DNA of 64,000 bases from Verrucomicrobiia bacterium (GTDB lineage Bacteria > Verrucomicrobiota > Verrucomicrobiia > Verrucomicrobiales > DEV007). Below, piece by piece: positions 50,848 to 59,869 of this stretch; positions within the stretch are counted from its first letter, which is position 1; every line of letters starts with the position of its first letter. The position numbers were made by a program, and so were the translations under genes. The stretch is from assembly GCA_030425385.1 (NCBI GenBank), contig JAUIAH010000021.1, positions 62,001-126,000 on the forward strand, given 5' to 3'. The notes under the pieces are model-generated. The model saw nothing but the letters and a program-made list of their open reading frames with translations. It was not told the DNA's origin and searched no databases.

Positions 50848-51588
50848 GTGAGAACAGGATTCGAAGCCGACATGTTTCCCTCCACCCACTGGAGCGCCAT
50901 TAGCCAAGCGAGAGGTAGTGATAGTGCCACCGCTAAAGCTGCCCTTGATCGACTCTGTGTTACCTACTGGAAGCCGATTTGCTCCTTCATTCGCCACCTT
51001 GGCCAAACCGAGGAAGACGCCGAAGATCTGACCCAGGATTTCTTTCGCCAGCAAATGATCCGGCGAAACCTGTTTCTGGAAGCACGGAAAGGGAAAGGCT
51101 CTCTCAGAAGCTACATCTGCGTTGCGGTGAAGCGACTAGTGTATGACGCCAACAAGAAGCGAGGAAGACTCAAGCGCGGCGGCGATCAATCCTTTGTGTC
51201 GTTCGAAGCGGCTGAAGAATCCGACGACGGCCTGCTTGATACTTCATCCAGTCCTGACCTCTACTTCGACCGGCAATGGGCGATTGCAACGATTGGCCGA
51301 GTGGTGACGGAATTCGAGGCCGATCTCGTTGCACGGGGCAAACAAGAGCTGTTCGATGAGCTGCGCCCCTACCTCATGGGCCCGGAAACAGACACGCCTC
51401 AACAGGAAGTCGCCCAACGGCTCGGAATGGAACCCAACGCCCTTTCCAACCTGCTCCAGCGATGGCGCTCCAAACTCGGCAAAGCCTTCCGGGCCGAAGT
51501 CGCTGCCACGATTCCCAGCGAAAACCCGCGCGAAATCGAAGCAGAGATCATCTATTTGAAGGGGCTGTTCGATTCAAACACAAGGTGA
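50848..51588 (+). CDS. ECF-type sigma factor (kinase-partnered PVC type)
   Basis: This 246-residue sigma has FPSTHWSAISQARGSDS near the start, which is typical of the large PVC ECF groups. Region 2 is EEDAEDLTQDFFRQQMIR with SLRSYICVAVKRLVYD. A helix-turn-helix follows near 185-215 (QQEVAQRLGMEPNALSNLLQ). In PVC genomes this type usually neighbours a Ser/Thr kinase with a Cys ribbon. Here the kinase is at 8205 and a dead copy is at 46845. It lies inside the transfer operon and may recognise the 39-bp motif. The next 216 bases hold no gene. Confidence 0.8.
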   Translation: MRTGFEADMFPSTHWSAISQARGSDSATAKAALDRLCVTYWKPICSFIRHLGQTEEDAEDLTQDFFRQQMIRRNLFLEARKGKGSLRSYICVAVKRLVYDANKKRGRLKRGGDQSFVSFEAAEESDDGLLDTSSSPDLYFDRQWAIATIGRVVTEFEADLVARGKQELFDELRPYLMGPETDTPQQEVAQRLGMEPNALSNLLQRWRSKLGKAFRAEVAATIPSENPREIEAEIIYLKGLFDSNTR

Positions 51589-51804
51589 ACCGAACCATTG
51601 GGCTTATTCTATTCAGTCATGTCTGGGAGCCTCATTCTATTCCAGAACTCGGCATCCCCGCGTTTCCGGTGCTGTCCAAGGCCTTTAGGGATGGCAAGTC
51701 TCCGTCCCGAACCACATTGCGTTTGGATCTTGAGAATTTCTCGCGTCCCCTTGAAAATTAAGATAGCTTGTGGTTTTTAACGTATCCCACCGAAAACCCG
51801 TCGA

Positions 51805-54800
51805 ATGCCCCTTGAAGACCTGCTCGCCAGCCTTGGCTATTCTGGATCACCCAGCTATTTGAAGCGGGGTGACGGGGTATTCGAGACGGAGATGGGCTAC
51901 GGGCACATCTTCAGGCGTGCAAAGGATCCTGAGGGCGAGGGTAGTCCACGCTGGCAAGCTGAAGGGATTTATGGCATCCGCGAATCCGCTGATGCTAATG
52001 GCCGGTTTATCCCTCTTGTCTACGTGTGTACAGCTCACGACGAAAAGGCTGCTGCGGAGCTTCATCGCCTGATTTGGAATCAGGATGTTGCCCCATACAT
52101 CATCGTTTACACGACTCGCGGAGTGGCGGTCTATTCGGGCTTCAACTACGCTGCCAAGGCCAAAGATCTAGATGGTAAGGGAATCATTGCTGCACTGACG
52201 GATTTCAACAACGCCAAGGAGATCTTGCGGCGGTTTCACAGGCGCGAGATTGACGAGGGCGGTCTGTGGCAGCATCCGCATCTGCGCGTTGACCAGAGCC
52301 GCCGCGTCTATCACCGGCTGCTCGCTTCCTTACGCGAACTTGACAAGGCCTTGCAGACCGACGGCCTCCCAAAGGAGGTCTCCCATGCCCTGATCGGCAA
52401 GTATGTATATCTCAGATATCTCAGAGATCGGGGAATCTTGTCGGATGATCGTCTCGCGGTTTGGGGGTTGAAAGCCGACGATGTTTTTGGGAACAAGGCG
52501 AAGAAAGTTAGCCTCAGCACGCTTGCAAAGAATCTCGACGATTGGCTCAATGGCGAGGTCTTTCCCTTCCCGAAAAGCAAACGTCTGCCCACTGCCTCAG
52601 AAATCCAGGCGGTCGCGGGAGCCTTTCGTGGTGATGAACACTCCAGCGATGGTACCCAGATGCACCTCGATTTCGAGGCCTACAACTTTGCCTTCATCCC
52701 CATTGAGACTCTCTCGCTGGTATACGAACAATTCCTTCACACGCCTGACCCGAACGCGAAGAAAGACGGCAAGACTAAGAAGACGAAAGGTCGCGAGGAA
52801 GGGGCTTACTATACGCCGCTTCCACTAGTTAACTTCATGCTCGCCAGCTTGGAGCGCCAGAAGCCGCTTCAGCGGGGTATGAAAGTGCTCGATCCGAGTT
52901 GCGGATCCGGTTCGTTTCTGGTGCAGGCTTACCGCCTTCTCATTGAGAAGACCTTTCCTGTGTCGAAACCGCGCCCCAAGCCGGGTGAGCTTCGACAATT
53001 GCTGGAGGACTCCATCTTTGGGTGTGATGTCGACAGCGATGCGTGTCAAGTCACGCAACTCAGCCTACTGCTCACACTGTTAGACTACGTCGATCCACCA
53101 GACCTCACTGGGCAGATGCACGCCTTCAAGCTGCCGACCTTGTGCGAGACGACCGATGCGAAGAAGCTCGCCGCCGGGCACACGCCAAACATCCTACATC
53201 ACAACTTCTTTGGCGCGGAGCCGCTGCTTAGTGCATCTGTTCGAGGCAAACAAGGAGCTAATGCTGACTGGCCCACTCAGGGCTTTGATTGGATCGTTGG
53301 AAATCCGCCATGGAAGACGATCAGCCCCAAGAAGCTGGGAGCCAATGACAAGCCAGTTTGGAAATGGATGCAGAACAATGCCAAAGCAAGGCCCGTTGGG
53401 CGCAACCAAGCAGCACAGGCCTTTGTTTGGGAGGCTCCAAAGTATCTTAAGGCCCGTGGCGAGTGTACTTTGTTGATTCCCGCCATGGGCTTGTTTGAGG
53501 AGCCCTCCGAACTCTTTCGCAAAGGATTCTTTGCCGACCTCAAAGTACATGAAGTAGCGAACTTCTCCAATCTCGCGGAAGTGTTATTCGATGGTCGCGC
53601 TCGCGTACCCGCCGCATCCATTAGCTACCGCAATCGCCTAACGGATGTGGTATCTGAACCCGACGATTGCATCACCGTCTTTTCGCCTTTTGTGGTCAAT
53701 CAAGAACAGACCAGACCGCTGACTGAAGGGAAGCGTGGCAAAGTCTGGAGCATCAGCCTTAATGCTAGTGAAGTGCGCGTCATCGAGGAACGAGAAGCCG
53801 CTACGGGACACGGGTTGCCGTGGAAGCTCGCCATGTGGGGCTCGCCTTGGGATGAACGCCTTCTGGCCCGACTTGAGAAAAAGTGGCCTTCTTTGAACTC
53901 CTTGGAGGCAAAGTGGAAGCCTTCATTGAAAAAATTTGTCCAAAGTGACGAAAGTCAAATTCTGTGTGTAAGTGAGGGTCTTCAGATCCGTGAAGAAAAC
54001 GGTGATGATGTTGAACCGGTGGAGGAAGCATCGGGTAAATGGGCCATCGACATGAAAGTCATGAATCGATGGCGTTGCCTCTTTACGTTCCCAGCGGACT
54101 CGTTAATCAAGCTCGATCGCGAGAGCTACTATGCGTTGAAGGGGCGCGTTCGTCGACCTTTAACAGTATCGCGCCCACCTCATGTAATCGTTAGCGCAGC
54201 TAGAAACTTTGCAATCTACTCCGAGAATCTTATTATCGTGCCGCCAAGACAGATTGGCATCGTTAGTCGAAGTAACGACAAAGACCTCCTCAAAGCGTTG
54301 TCGCTCTTCCTTAGCTCAGACTTTGTATTCTATCATCAGTTTTTTCGGTGTACAGAACTTGGAATCAAACGGGATCGAGCGACCTTGGAAGCGCTGCGCA
54401 GGATGCCGGTTCCCCTAACAAGCTTAACGCGCACGGAGCTAAAGAAATGGTCATTGCTCTACTCCAAGCTTGCCAAATGCAAGCCTCGCAAGTTGGAGGG
54501 TGGGAAGAAGAAATCCGAGTTGCGGCAAGGCGACATGTTCGAAACTGATAGCGAGGATTCCAAATTGGACGCTTTGCTTACGCAACTCAACGAGATGACG
54601 GCTGATGCGCTCGGCCTCAGTAACGAAGAGCGCGGTCTGATTCACGATCTGGTGCAAGTAAGGTACGCGCTCAACGACGGCAAGCGTGGCGATGCTGCCA
54701 TGCGCGCGCCGGAACCCAAGGAACTGCGTGCCTATGCTAGATCCCTGAAGAATGAACTCGACGATTTCGCGGGAGATGCTGCGGGACGCGCTCATCAAGT

Positions 54801-55104
54801 GACCGTGCTCGCCGATGGCCAATCCGCAATGATAGAAGTCAACTTCACCAAAGACCGTCATGCCGCACGCACGCCTCGCATATTTTCAGCCTCTGACACT
54901 GAGGCTAGATTCTTGAAACGAGCGCGGAAGCTTATGCTTGACGCCCACGGCGCTTGGCAGTGGGCCTACTTCAACCGCAATTTGCGGATCTATCGCGGAC
55001 GAAAGATTTACATAATGAAGCCGCTGCACCGCTTTCACTGGACGCAAAGCAACGCGCTTACCGATGCCAGTCAGATTATCGCGGAAACGCTTTCTGCTAG
55101 TTGA
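51805..55104 (+). CDS. N6-adenine DNA methyltransferase, large (type IIG/BREX-like)
   Basis: This 1099-residue protein has the SAM motif VLDPSCGSGSFLV (near 361) preceded by GAYYTPLPLVNFML, and the catalytic NPPW near 500. This order is that of class I gamma adenine methylases. The N-terminal 330 residues resemble the helical and nuclease-like regions of type IIG enzymes, but no clear PD-(D/E)XK was found there. The C-terminal half should bind DNA. The next gene, 3 bases away, encodes a candidate nuclease, so the pair is probably a defence system carried in the transfer operon. Confidence 0.8.
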   Translation: MPLEDLLASLGYSGSPSYLKRGDGVFETEMGYGHIFRRAKDPEGEGSPRWQAEGIYGIRESADANGRFIPLVYVCTAHDEKAAAELHRLIWNQDVAPYIIVYTTRGVAVYSGFNYAAKAKDLDGKGIIAALTDFNNAKEILRRFHRREIDEGGLWQHPHLRVDQSRRVYHRLLASLRELDKALQTDGLPKEVSHALIGKYVYLRYLRDRGILSDDRLAVWGLKADDVFGNKAKKVSLSTLAKNLDDWLNGEVFPFPKSKRLPTASEIQAVAGAFRGDEHSSDGTQMHLDFEAYNFAFIPIETLSLVYEQFLHTPDPNAKKDGKTKKTKGREEGAYYTPLPLVNFMLASLERQKPLQRGMKVLDPSCGSGSFLVQAYRLLIEKTFPVSKPRPKPGELRQLLEDSIFGCDVDSDACQVTQLSLLLTLLDYVDPPDLTGQMHAFKLPTLCETTDAKKLAAGHTPNILHHNFFGAEPLLSASVRGKQGANADWPTQGFDWIVGNPPWKTISPKKLGANDKPVWKWMQNNAKARPVGRNQAAQAFVWEAPKYLKARGECTLLIPAMGLFEEPSELFRKGFFADLKVHEVANFSNLAEVLFDGRARVPAASISYRNRLTDVVSEPDDCITVFSPFVVNQEQTRPLTEGKRGKVWSISLNASEVRVIEEREAATGHGLPWKLAMWGSPWDERLLARLEKKWPSLNSLEAKWKPSLKKFVQSDESQILCVSEGLQIREENGDDVEPVEEASGKWAIDMKVMNRWRCLFTFPADSLIKLDRESYYALKGRVRRPLTVSRPPHVIVSAARNFAIYSENLIIVPPRQIGIVSRSNDKDLLKALSLFLSSDFVFYHQFFRCTELGIKRDRATLEALRRMPVPLTSLTRTELKKWSLLYSKLAKCKPRKLEGGKKKSELRQGDMFETDSEDSKLDALLTQLNEMTADALGLSNEERGLIHDLVQVRYALNDGKRGDAAMRAPEPKELRAYARSLKNELDDFAGDAAGRAHQVTVLADGQSAMIEVNFTKDRHAARTPRIFSASDTEARFLKRARKLMLDAHGAWQWAYFNRNLRIYRGRKIYIMKPLHRFHWTQSNALTDASQIIAETLSAS

Positions 55105-55107
55105 TCG

Positions 55108-55809
55108 ATGACTACCACTCGCACTTCAGCTCCCTTCGGACTCAGCAATAACCATGCTGACTATCAGGCGGCATTTCTTCAGCGAATACACCGCTTGCTG
55201 CAACTAGCATACGAATCCCTAAAGCCCGCAAACTATCAAAAGTCTGAGGAGGACGATATCACTGGCGATCTCTGCAAGCACATGAAACACTTGACCGAAG
55301 TGGCCCCGACAGAGCGTTGGATGAGCCGTTTCTCAGTGCATGATCAAGATCCAAGCAATGAGGTGGTCTCAGCAAAGACAGGTTTGCTTCGAAAAGGAAA
55401 AAGGCGGCCGAAGATCGACATTCGTATTGTGTGCAAACATCAGATCCCAAATCGCGGCTACTGCATCGAAGCCAAACGGTTCTATCGCAGTGATTCTGTA
55501 AGTGAATACGTCAACGACGAAGGTATCGGGGCCTTCCTAAGCGGCAACTACGGCAGAGGCGATTCGTTAGGCGGAATGATGGGCTACATCCAATCAGATG
55601 AGATATCGGACTGGACACGTAAGATTGAGAGCAAACTATCACAGCTCTCGTCTGTGAATTGCCGAACGAGTGGTAGACCATGGGAAGAAACCACGTTTGA
55701 CAGTGGGCCAACACATTGTTTCCTAAGCTCCCACGAGCGTGACTGCGGAAACGACATCATGCTGGTGCACGTGATGTTCATATTTGTGGGCTTGAAGAGT
55801 AGTGTATGA
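55108..55809 (+). CDS. Putative PD-(D/E)XK restriction nuclease
   Basis: This 233-residue protein has KIDIRIVCKHQIPNRGYCIE, then AKRF. Asp104 with Glu121-Ala-Lys123 fits the D...E-x-K core of restriction endonucleases. N- and C-terminal parts are not recognised. It follows the methylase by 3 bases. It most likely cuts DNA lacking the methylation made by its neighbour, or senses DNA ends. A helper role without nuclease activity cannot be excluded. Confidence 0.6.
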   Translation: MTTTRTSAPFGLSNNHADYQAAFLQRIHRLLQLAYESLKPANYQKSEEDDITGDLCKHMKHLTEVAPTERWMSRFSVHDQDPSNEVVSAKTGLLRKGKRRPKIDIRIVCKHQIPNRGYCIEAKRFYRSDSVSEYVNDEGIGAFLSGNYGRGDSLGGMMGYIQSDEISDWTRKIESKLSQLSSVNCRTSGRPWEETTFDSGPTHCFLSSHERDCGNDIMLVHVMFIFVGLKSSV

Positions 55810-56183
55810 CGTAGAGACCGCTCAGGAGAAACTCTTTTAGCAGGCTTGCCGCCTGCATTCGCAGAGAGGCTTGCGATAGCAACGTGACGATTGGCTCGGA
55901 GGAAATCGCACTCAACTGACTCATGATCGATTGAGAGTTCAAACGTTCAATCGATACTCCGTTGGAGTGGAATAGAGAGTTGCAAGAAATGGTGCCTTCG
56001 GCCCTGCAGAGCCTATAAGGGAGGCTATGAGGAGGAATTCCGTCGCTGTGCTGAATGAACGCCGATGGCGCAATCGACTTCATCGTCGCGCTAAGGTTAG
56101 CTGGTGAACCGGTTCGACTGGGACGTGAAGGCGTACCTTACCTTAGGAGAGGCGATGGCAAAGTGGGAAAAAACTTCCCCAAG
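55810..56183. other. Gene-free gap before the second transfer block
   Basis: I see no supported gene in these 374 bases. The minus frame 55778-56083 is low-complexity and unlike known proteins. Small palindromes occur, such as GAACCGGTTC near 56105 and GGGAA/TTCCC around 56165-56179. The gap ends in the transfer-regulon motif. Confidence 0.5.
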
Positions 56184-56222
56184 AACGTGATGTGGCTCTC
56201 CAGACGGCGAATTAACTGGTGA
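56184..56222 (+). promoter_or_regulatory. Transfer-regulon motif, copy 4 (second transfer block)
   Basis: AACGTGATGTGG, then GGCGAATTAACTGGTGA, at the same spacing as the other three. The last base is the A of the next gene's ATG, so a promoter reading here would make a leaderless message. Confidence 0.7.
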
Positions 56223-56662
56223 TGAAACCTATCGCAGCAACCGTCGGCTGGCTGGCAACCGTTCTGGCCATCACTTTTCTCAACTCCTGTAGCAGTGTTC
56301 CGCGTGCGGCGACCAACGCCGCCTTGGCTGGCACGGGGGCATTCATTGGCCATGAGGTATCGGACGGCGAACCGGAGGGAGCATTGCTAGGAGCGGCGGC
56401 GGGGGTTGTTGCGGGAGAGCTGCTGAATCACAAGCAGGAGACTGGCAAAGCCAGGGCCTACGGCACTGGCTATGACAAGGGGAGGAGCGATGAAGTAAAG
56501 CGGCTCTACTGGGTGCAGCGAAATCTACACCGAGGCGATGAGTTCGGTGGGGCGGGATCCCTAACGCCTTCCTACTACGAGATCCCGGTGCCCGAGCATG
56601 TGAACTCGGACGGCACCATCATCGAACCTCACACGGAAATCATCGAAGTGCTGGAGCCATGA
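56222..56662 (+). CDS. Glycine-zipper lipoprotein of the transfer region
   Basis: From ATG 56222 (MKPIAATVGWLATVLAI) it is a 146-residue lipoprotein with lipobox LNSC (Cys about 21). A glycine-zipper stretch follows (AALAGTGAFIGHEVSD, EGALLGAAAGVVAGELL), as in outer-membrane lipoproteins of conjugation or VirB7-like components. It begins the second block of transfer genes and overlaps the next gene by 4 bases. Confidence 0.65.
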   Translation: MKPIAATVGWLATVLAITFLNSCSSVPRAATNAALAGTGAFIGHEVSDGEPEGALLGAAAGVVAGELLNHKQETGKARAYGTGYDKGRSDEVKRLYWVQRNLHRGDEFGGAGSLTPSYYEIPVPEHVNSDGTIIEPHTEIIEVLEP

Positions 56663-57021
56663 GATCGCGATACACACACGAAGGACAGCTCGATCATCAC
56701 GCGGACAACGAGCATGAACTGTTTCATCGTGCCGACCAGGCCTTGGAACGGCAACGCCGGATGGATCACTTGGCACGAGTTGATGAGCATTCGGCGGCGA
56801 TCGGATTCGCAGCGCCTCTCGGGAAGGACTTGGGATTTCCCTTAGCAGCAAGCCTGCCTGCTGCCAGTACCCCGGTTCCAAAGATGCCTCATGAGGAGAT
56901 CGCCGAACGCATTGCTCTAAAACCAGCGACTCTAACCACACCCCAAGCGGGCCTTGCTTGGCCGCCCCGAACGAACCCGGCGGCGACCGGATACAACCAC
57001 GGATTTCGAACCAAGAGATAA
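56659..57021 (+). CDS. Hypothetical protein of the transfer region
   Basis: This 120-residue protein is polar, with many His and Arg near the N-terminus (HHADNEHELFHRADQALERQ) and a Pro/Ala-rich second half. There is no signal peptide. It is not recognised. It overlaps the lipoprotein gene and precedes another unknown gene by 3 bases. Confidence 0.55.
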   Translation: MRSRYTHEGQLDHHADNEHELFHRADQALERQRRMDHLARVDEHSAAIGFAAPLGKDLGFPLAASLPAASTPVPKMPHEEIAERIALKPATLTTPQAGLAWPPRTNPAATGYNHGFRTKR

Positions 57022-57024
57022 AGA

Positions 57025-57432
57025 ATGAATCGAATCGACACTGCGCAGGCACCTTACCAGCTTCGACGCGCCCTTGCCGAATTCACCGGCAAAGAGGTTT
57101 CGACCCTAACGCTAGGGCGAGTGAAGCCCATCGAAGGGGTTGAGGGTGGCTTGCAACGCCAGATGACGGCGAGACTCGGTGGCGAGCGCAAGAGCTTCAC
57201 CGCCATGGAAGTTGGCGGCAAAGTCACGATCATCGATGGAAGCCTCGGACTCGAAACGAACAAGGCTCACGAGTTCCTCAAGCGTGTCGATGCCGCAAGA
57301 GAGAAGCGGCTGACGTCGGCGCAAGTATCCAGCCCCAACAGTTCTCATCAGGCGACAACTGGCTGGCCAGTACGCCAAGCCTCAACCGCCAATCACGTAA
57401 CAGCTACTCGGGCACAAGTTCGACGGCGTTGA
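57025..57432 (+). CDS. Hypothetical protein of the transfer region
   Basis: This 135-residue, basic protein has a start rich in beta-forming residues (EVSTLTLGRVKPIEGVEGG, then MTARLGGERKSFTAMEVGGK) and a disordered Ser/Thr/Arg tail. It could bind DNA, but I do not recognise a family. It lies between the lipoprotein gene and the VirB5-like gene. Confidence 0.55.
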   Translation: MNRIDTAQAPYQLRRALAEFTGKEVSTLTLGRVKPIEGVEGGLQRQMTARLGGERKSFTAMEVGGKVTIIDGSLGLETNKAHEFLKRVDAAREKRLTSAQVSSPNSSHQATTGWPVRQASTANHVTATRAQVRRR

Positions 57433-57458
57433 CCACAACCAAACCATATCAAAACAAC

Positions 57459-58301
57459 ATGAGATCCACGATCCTAACCATTCTATTCGGCGCCCTGGCG
57501 CTATCTCCAATTGCCTCGCAAGCAACAGGCATTCCCGTCGTTGACGCTGCTCACATTGCAACCAACCGAGTGTCGCACGCCATCGACTACGTGCAGCAAG
57601 TCCTGCACGAGGCGAACCAGCAAACGCAGATTACCAATCAGCTAGAGCAGGTCACGCAGCTCTACGAACAGATTGATCAGCTCTATGAGCAAATCGCTCA
57701 GATGGATGACTATCTGGAACGTTTCGGTGATCCCAAGTCGATTGTGAATCTCGCCGGGTTCAACGAATTGCTTGGAGAACTCGAGCAGGCAACCGATGGA
57801 CTAGACATTGAGGGGATTCTGCCAGAAATCACCGGCGAAGACTTTTTCGGATTCGATGGCAGGGGCATCTTTCAGCCAATCCAGCCAACGATCACCATTG
57901 GCGACGAAGACTTTGATAGAGACCCAGAGCGCTATAAGCCCAACGATGCAGCCAAGGAAACCGTCGCGCAGTATCGCGCCAAGAAGGCGGAGGTCATTGA
58001 GCGGAGGGACGCGCTGCGCGCCAAGATCGCGGAGACCACAGAGCAGATGCAATCCGCCGAGACCGACAGTGAAGTCAAGAAGCTGACCGGCATCCTGCTA
58101 GGCCAGCAAACCGAATTGCAGGCCATTGATAGTGAACTGGACATCGCACGCGGCGATGCCGAGGCCCGCGCTCTGGAGAACGAGAATCAGCGACAAGCCG
58201 AAGCCAAAGCGCGAGCCGAAGAAAGCGCCAAACGCTTTGAGGCCGCAGGACGTGCTGATGTTGAGACCTACAAGCTGGATCAATCGCCCTACGGATGGTG
58301 A
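57459..58301 (+). CDS. VirB5/TrbJ-like pilus-associated protein
   Basis: From ATG 57459 (MRSTILTILFGALALSP) it has 280 residues. After a signal peptide ending near SQATG, GIPVVDAAHIATNRVSHAID, a Gln-rich coiled coil (QITNQLEQVTQLYEQIDQLY) and a long charged helix follow, as in TrbJ/VirB5. The family sits at the pilus tip. A TTG at 57429 is an alternative start. The place before VirB6/TrbL supports the call. Confidence 0.7.
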   Translation: MRSTILTILFGALALSPIASQATGIPVVDAAHIATNRVSHAIDYVQQVLHEANQQTQITNQLEQVTQLYEQIDQLYEQIAQMDDYLERFGDPKSIVNLAGFNELLGELEQATDGLDIEGILPEITGEDFFGFDGRGIFQPIQPTITIGDEDFDRDPERYKPNDAAKETVAQYRAKKAEVIERRDALRAKIAETTEQMQSAETDSEVKKLTGILLGQQTELQAIDSELDIARGDAEARALENENQRQAEAKARAEESAKRFEAAGRADVETYKLDQSPYGW

Positions 58302-58342
58302 TCCCAATTTCCTAACCATTCACAGCACACAACCGCACGACC

Positions 58343-58696
58343 ATGTTCCAACGCAATCGTATCGAACTCACTGGCAATATTGCCAAGCAACCACGCTCAG
58401 CCAGGGCTGGCAACTCCATCGTCGTTCGCGCTCGCCTGATCCACAACGAAACGGTGGAGAAGGCGAGTGGCGAAACGATCGAACGCCTGACCGCAGTCGA
58501 GATTGAGATCTGGGGCAAACGCGGAGTGGCCTTCGAGCAACACGTCACGAGCCAAACGCCGGTCTACATCGAGGGAAAGCTGCAACTCGCGGAATGGGAG
58601 AAGAACGGGGAGCGGTTCTTCCGAAACTTCATTCGAGTGACGAACTGGCAATTCCTGATGCCGAAACAGGCAGCCACTAGCACGGCGTCTGCCTAA
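58343..58696 (+). CDS. ssb: Single-stranded DNA-binding protein (transfer-region copy)
   Basis: This 117-residue SSB matches the copy at 6586 along the OB fold (IELTGNIAKQPRSARAG, RARLIHNET, then WGKRGVAFEQHV and NWQFL). The tail is short (MPKQAATSTASA) and lacks the usual acidic tip. Having one SSB in the leading region and one in the transfer operon suggests roles in recipient and donor, respectively. Confidence 0.88.
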   Translation: MFQRNRIELTGNIAKQPRSARAGNSIVVRARLIHNETVEKASGETIERLTAVEIEIWGKRGVAFEQHVTSQTPVYIEGKLQLAEWEKNGERFFRNFIRVTNWQFLMPKQAATSTASA

Positions 58697-58708
58697 CCCA
58701 ACGCAATC

Positions 58709-59848
58709 ATGGACGACTTCGACTCTCTCTTTCCGACCTTCAAGACCAACGTCGCCGATCTGCACGACGGGCTGCTCGTGTTTGCCTATTTGACGATGGT
58801 GCTTGGACTGCTGCTCGCGGCCTATCGCGGAATGTTCGGAAACATCACCGAAGTTGTTAGGGCACTGGTCGCCGTCGCCATTCTCAGTGTCACGTTGGGT
58901 TACATTGATGATTGGGTCTTCGATTCGGGAAACCTCGTGAACGACTTCATCATCGATGGTCTCAACACCGATCCCCGAGAAACGCACACACGATTCGGTG
59001 AACTGCTAGCCAATCCAACCGACGCTGACGATGACCGTTCGTGGTATGATCGGATCTTCGACGCAGAAACGGCGATGGCTGAATGGTTGGCCAAAGGCAT
59101 CATCTGGCTGGCCGCCAAAGCCGCGTGGGTGATCGTCTGGTGGGCCTACTTCATTCACAAGGCGATTGTCTACTTCGGCGTCTCCCTCGCACCGATCTTC
59201 CTGCCGATGCTCATGCTGAATCCAACGCGCGGAATTGCCGTGCGCTATGTCATGGGCTTGTTCTCGCTCATCATGTGGCCGCTCGGCTGGGCAGTTGCCA
59301 ACCTCATGACCCAGTCACTGATGGATGCGGCGGCGGATCGCACGCTCTACGAATTCGGCGGCATCCTCGGTCAGGCATCCTACGGGCCGCAGATGCTGAT
59401 CTTCATACTGATCGCCTCCATCTGGCTACTCGCCAGCACCATTGGTGCCCCAATCATTATGAGCCGGGTTCTCACGAGTGGTGCACAGATTGGAGCAGCC
59501 CTGTTAGGAGGGTTCGCCGGAAGCATGGTCGGGACGGCAAGCGGAGGTGTCGGAGGGGCCATGCTAGGCGGAAGCATGGCGGGCGGAGCCGGTGCGGTCG
59601 GAGGCGCGATCCTAGGTGGCGGTGGAGGCTTTGCTAGCGGAGCCGCTGGCGGCCCAAGCTCCGGCATGGCCACCGGTGCAGGCATGGCGGCATTCTCTAT
59701 GGCGGGAGGGATGAGCAGCTCATCCAGCGGTTCCGATTCAAAAGGCGGCGGTGGTGGATCGGGAGGCTCAAGCGGGGGTGGAAGCTCGGCGTCTTCATCC
59801 AACTACAACTCTGAAGCCGAAGCCATTGCCAAGGCGGCGGGAGCCTAA
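58709..59848 (+). CDS. VirB6/TrbL-like polytopic membrane protein
   Basis: This 379-residue protein has about six membrane segments (including LLLAAYRGMFGNITEVVRAL and FIHKAIVYFGVSLAPIFLPM regions). It ends with a long Gly/Ala/Ser-rich low-complexity tail (about 255-375), with SSSSGSDSKGGGGGSG. TrbL/VirB6 proteins have this hydrophobic core and often a disordered tail. It is the inner-membrane channel part of the secretion system. Confidence 0.75.
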   Translation: MDDFDSLFPTFKTNVADLHDGLLVFAYLTMVLGLLLAAYRGMFGNITEVVRALVAVAILSVTLGYIDDWVFDSGNLVNDFIIDGLNTDPRETHTRFGELLANPTDADDDRSWYDRIFDAETAMAEWLAKGIIWLAAKAAWVIVWWAYFIHKAIVYFGVSLAPIFLPMLMLNPTRGIAVRYVMGLFSLIMWPLGWAVANLMTQSLMDAAADRTLYEFGGILGQASYGPQMLIFILIASIWLLASTIGAPIIMSRVLTSGAQIGAALLGGFAGSMVGTASGGVGGAMLGGSMAGGAGAVGGAILGGGGGFASGAAGGPSSGMATGAGMAAFSMAGGMSSSSSGSDSKGGGGGSGGSSGGGSSASSSNYNSEAEAIAKAAGA

Positions 59849-59869
59849 CCATTCAACTCACATCAATCT

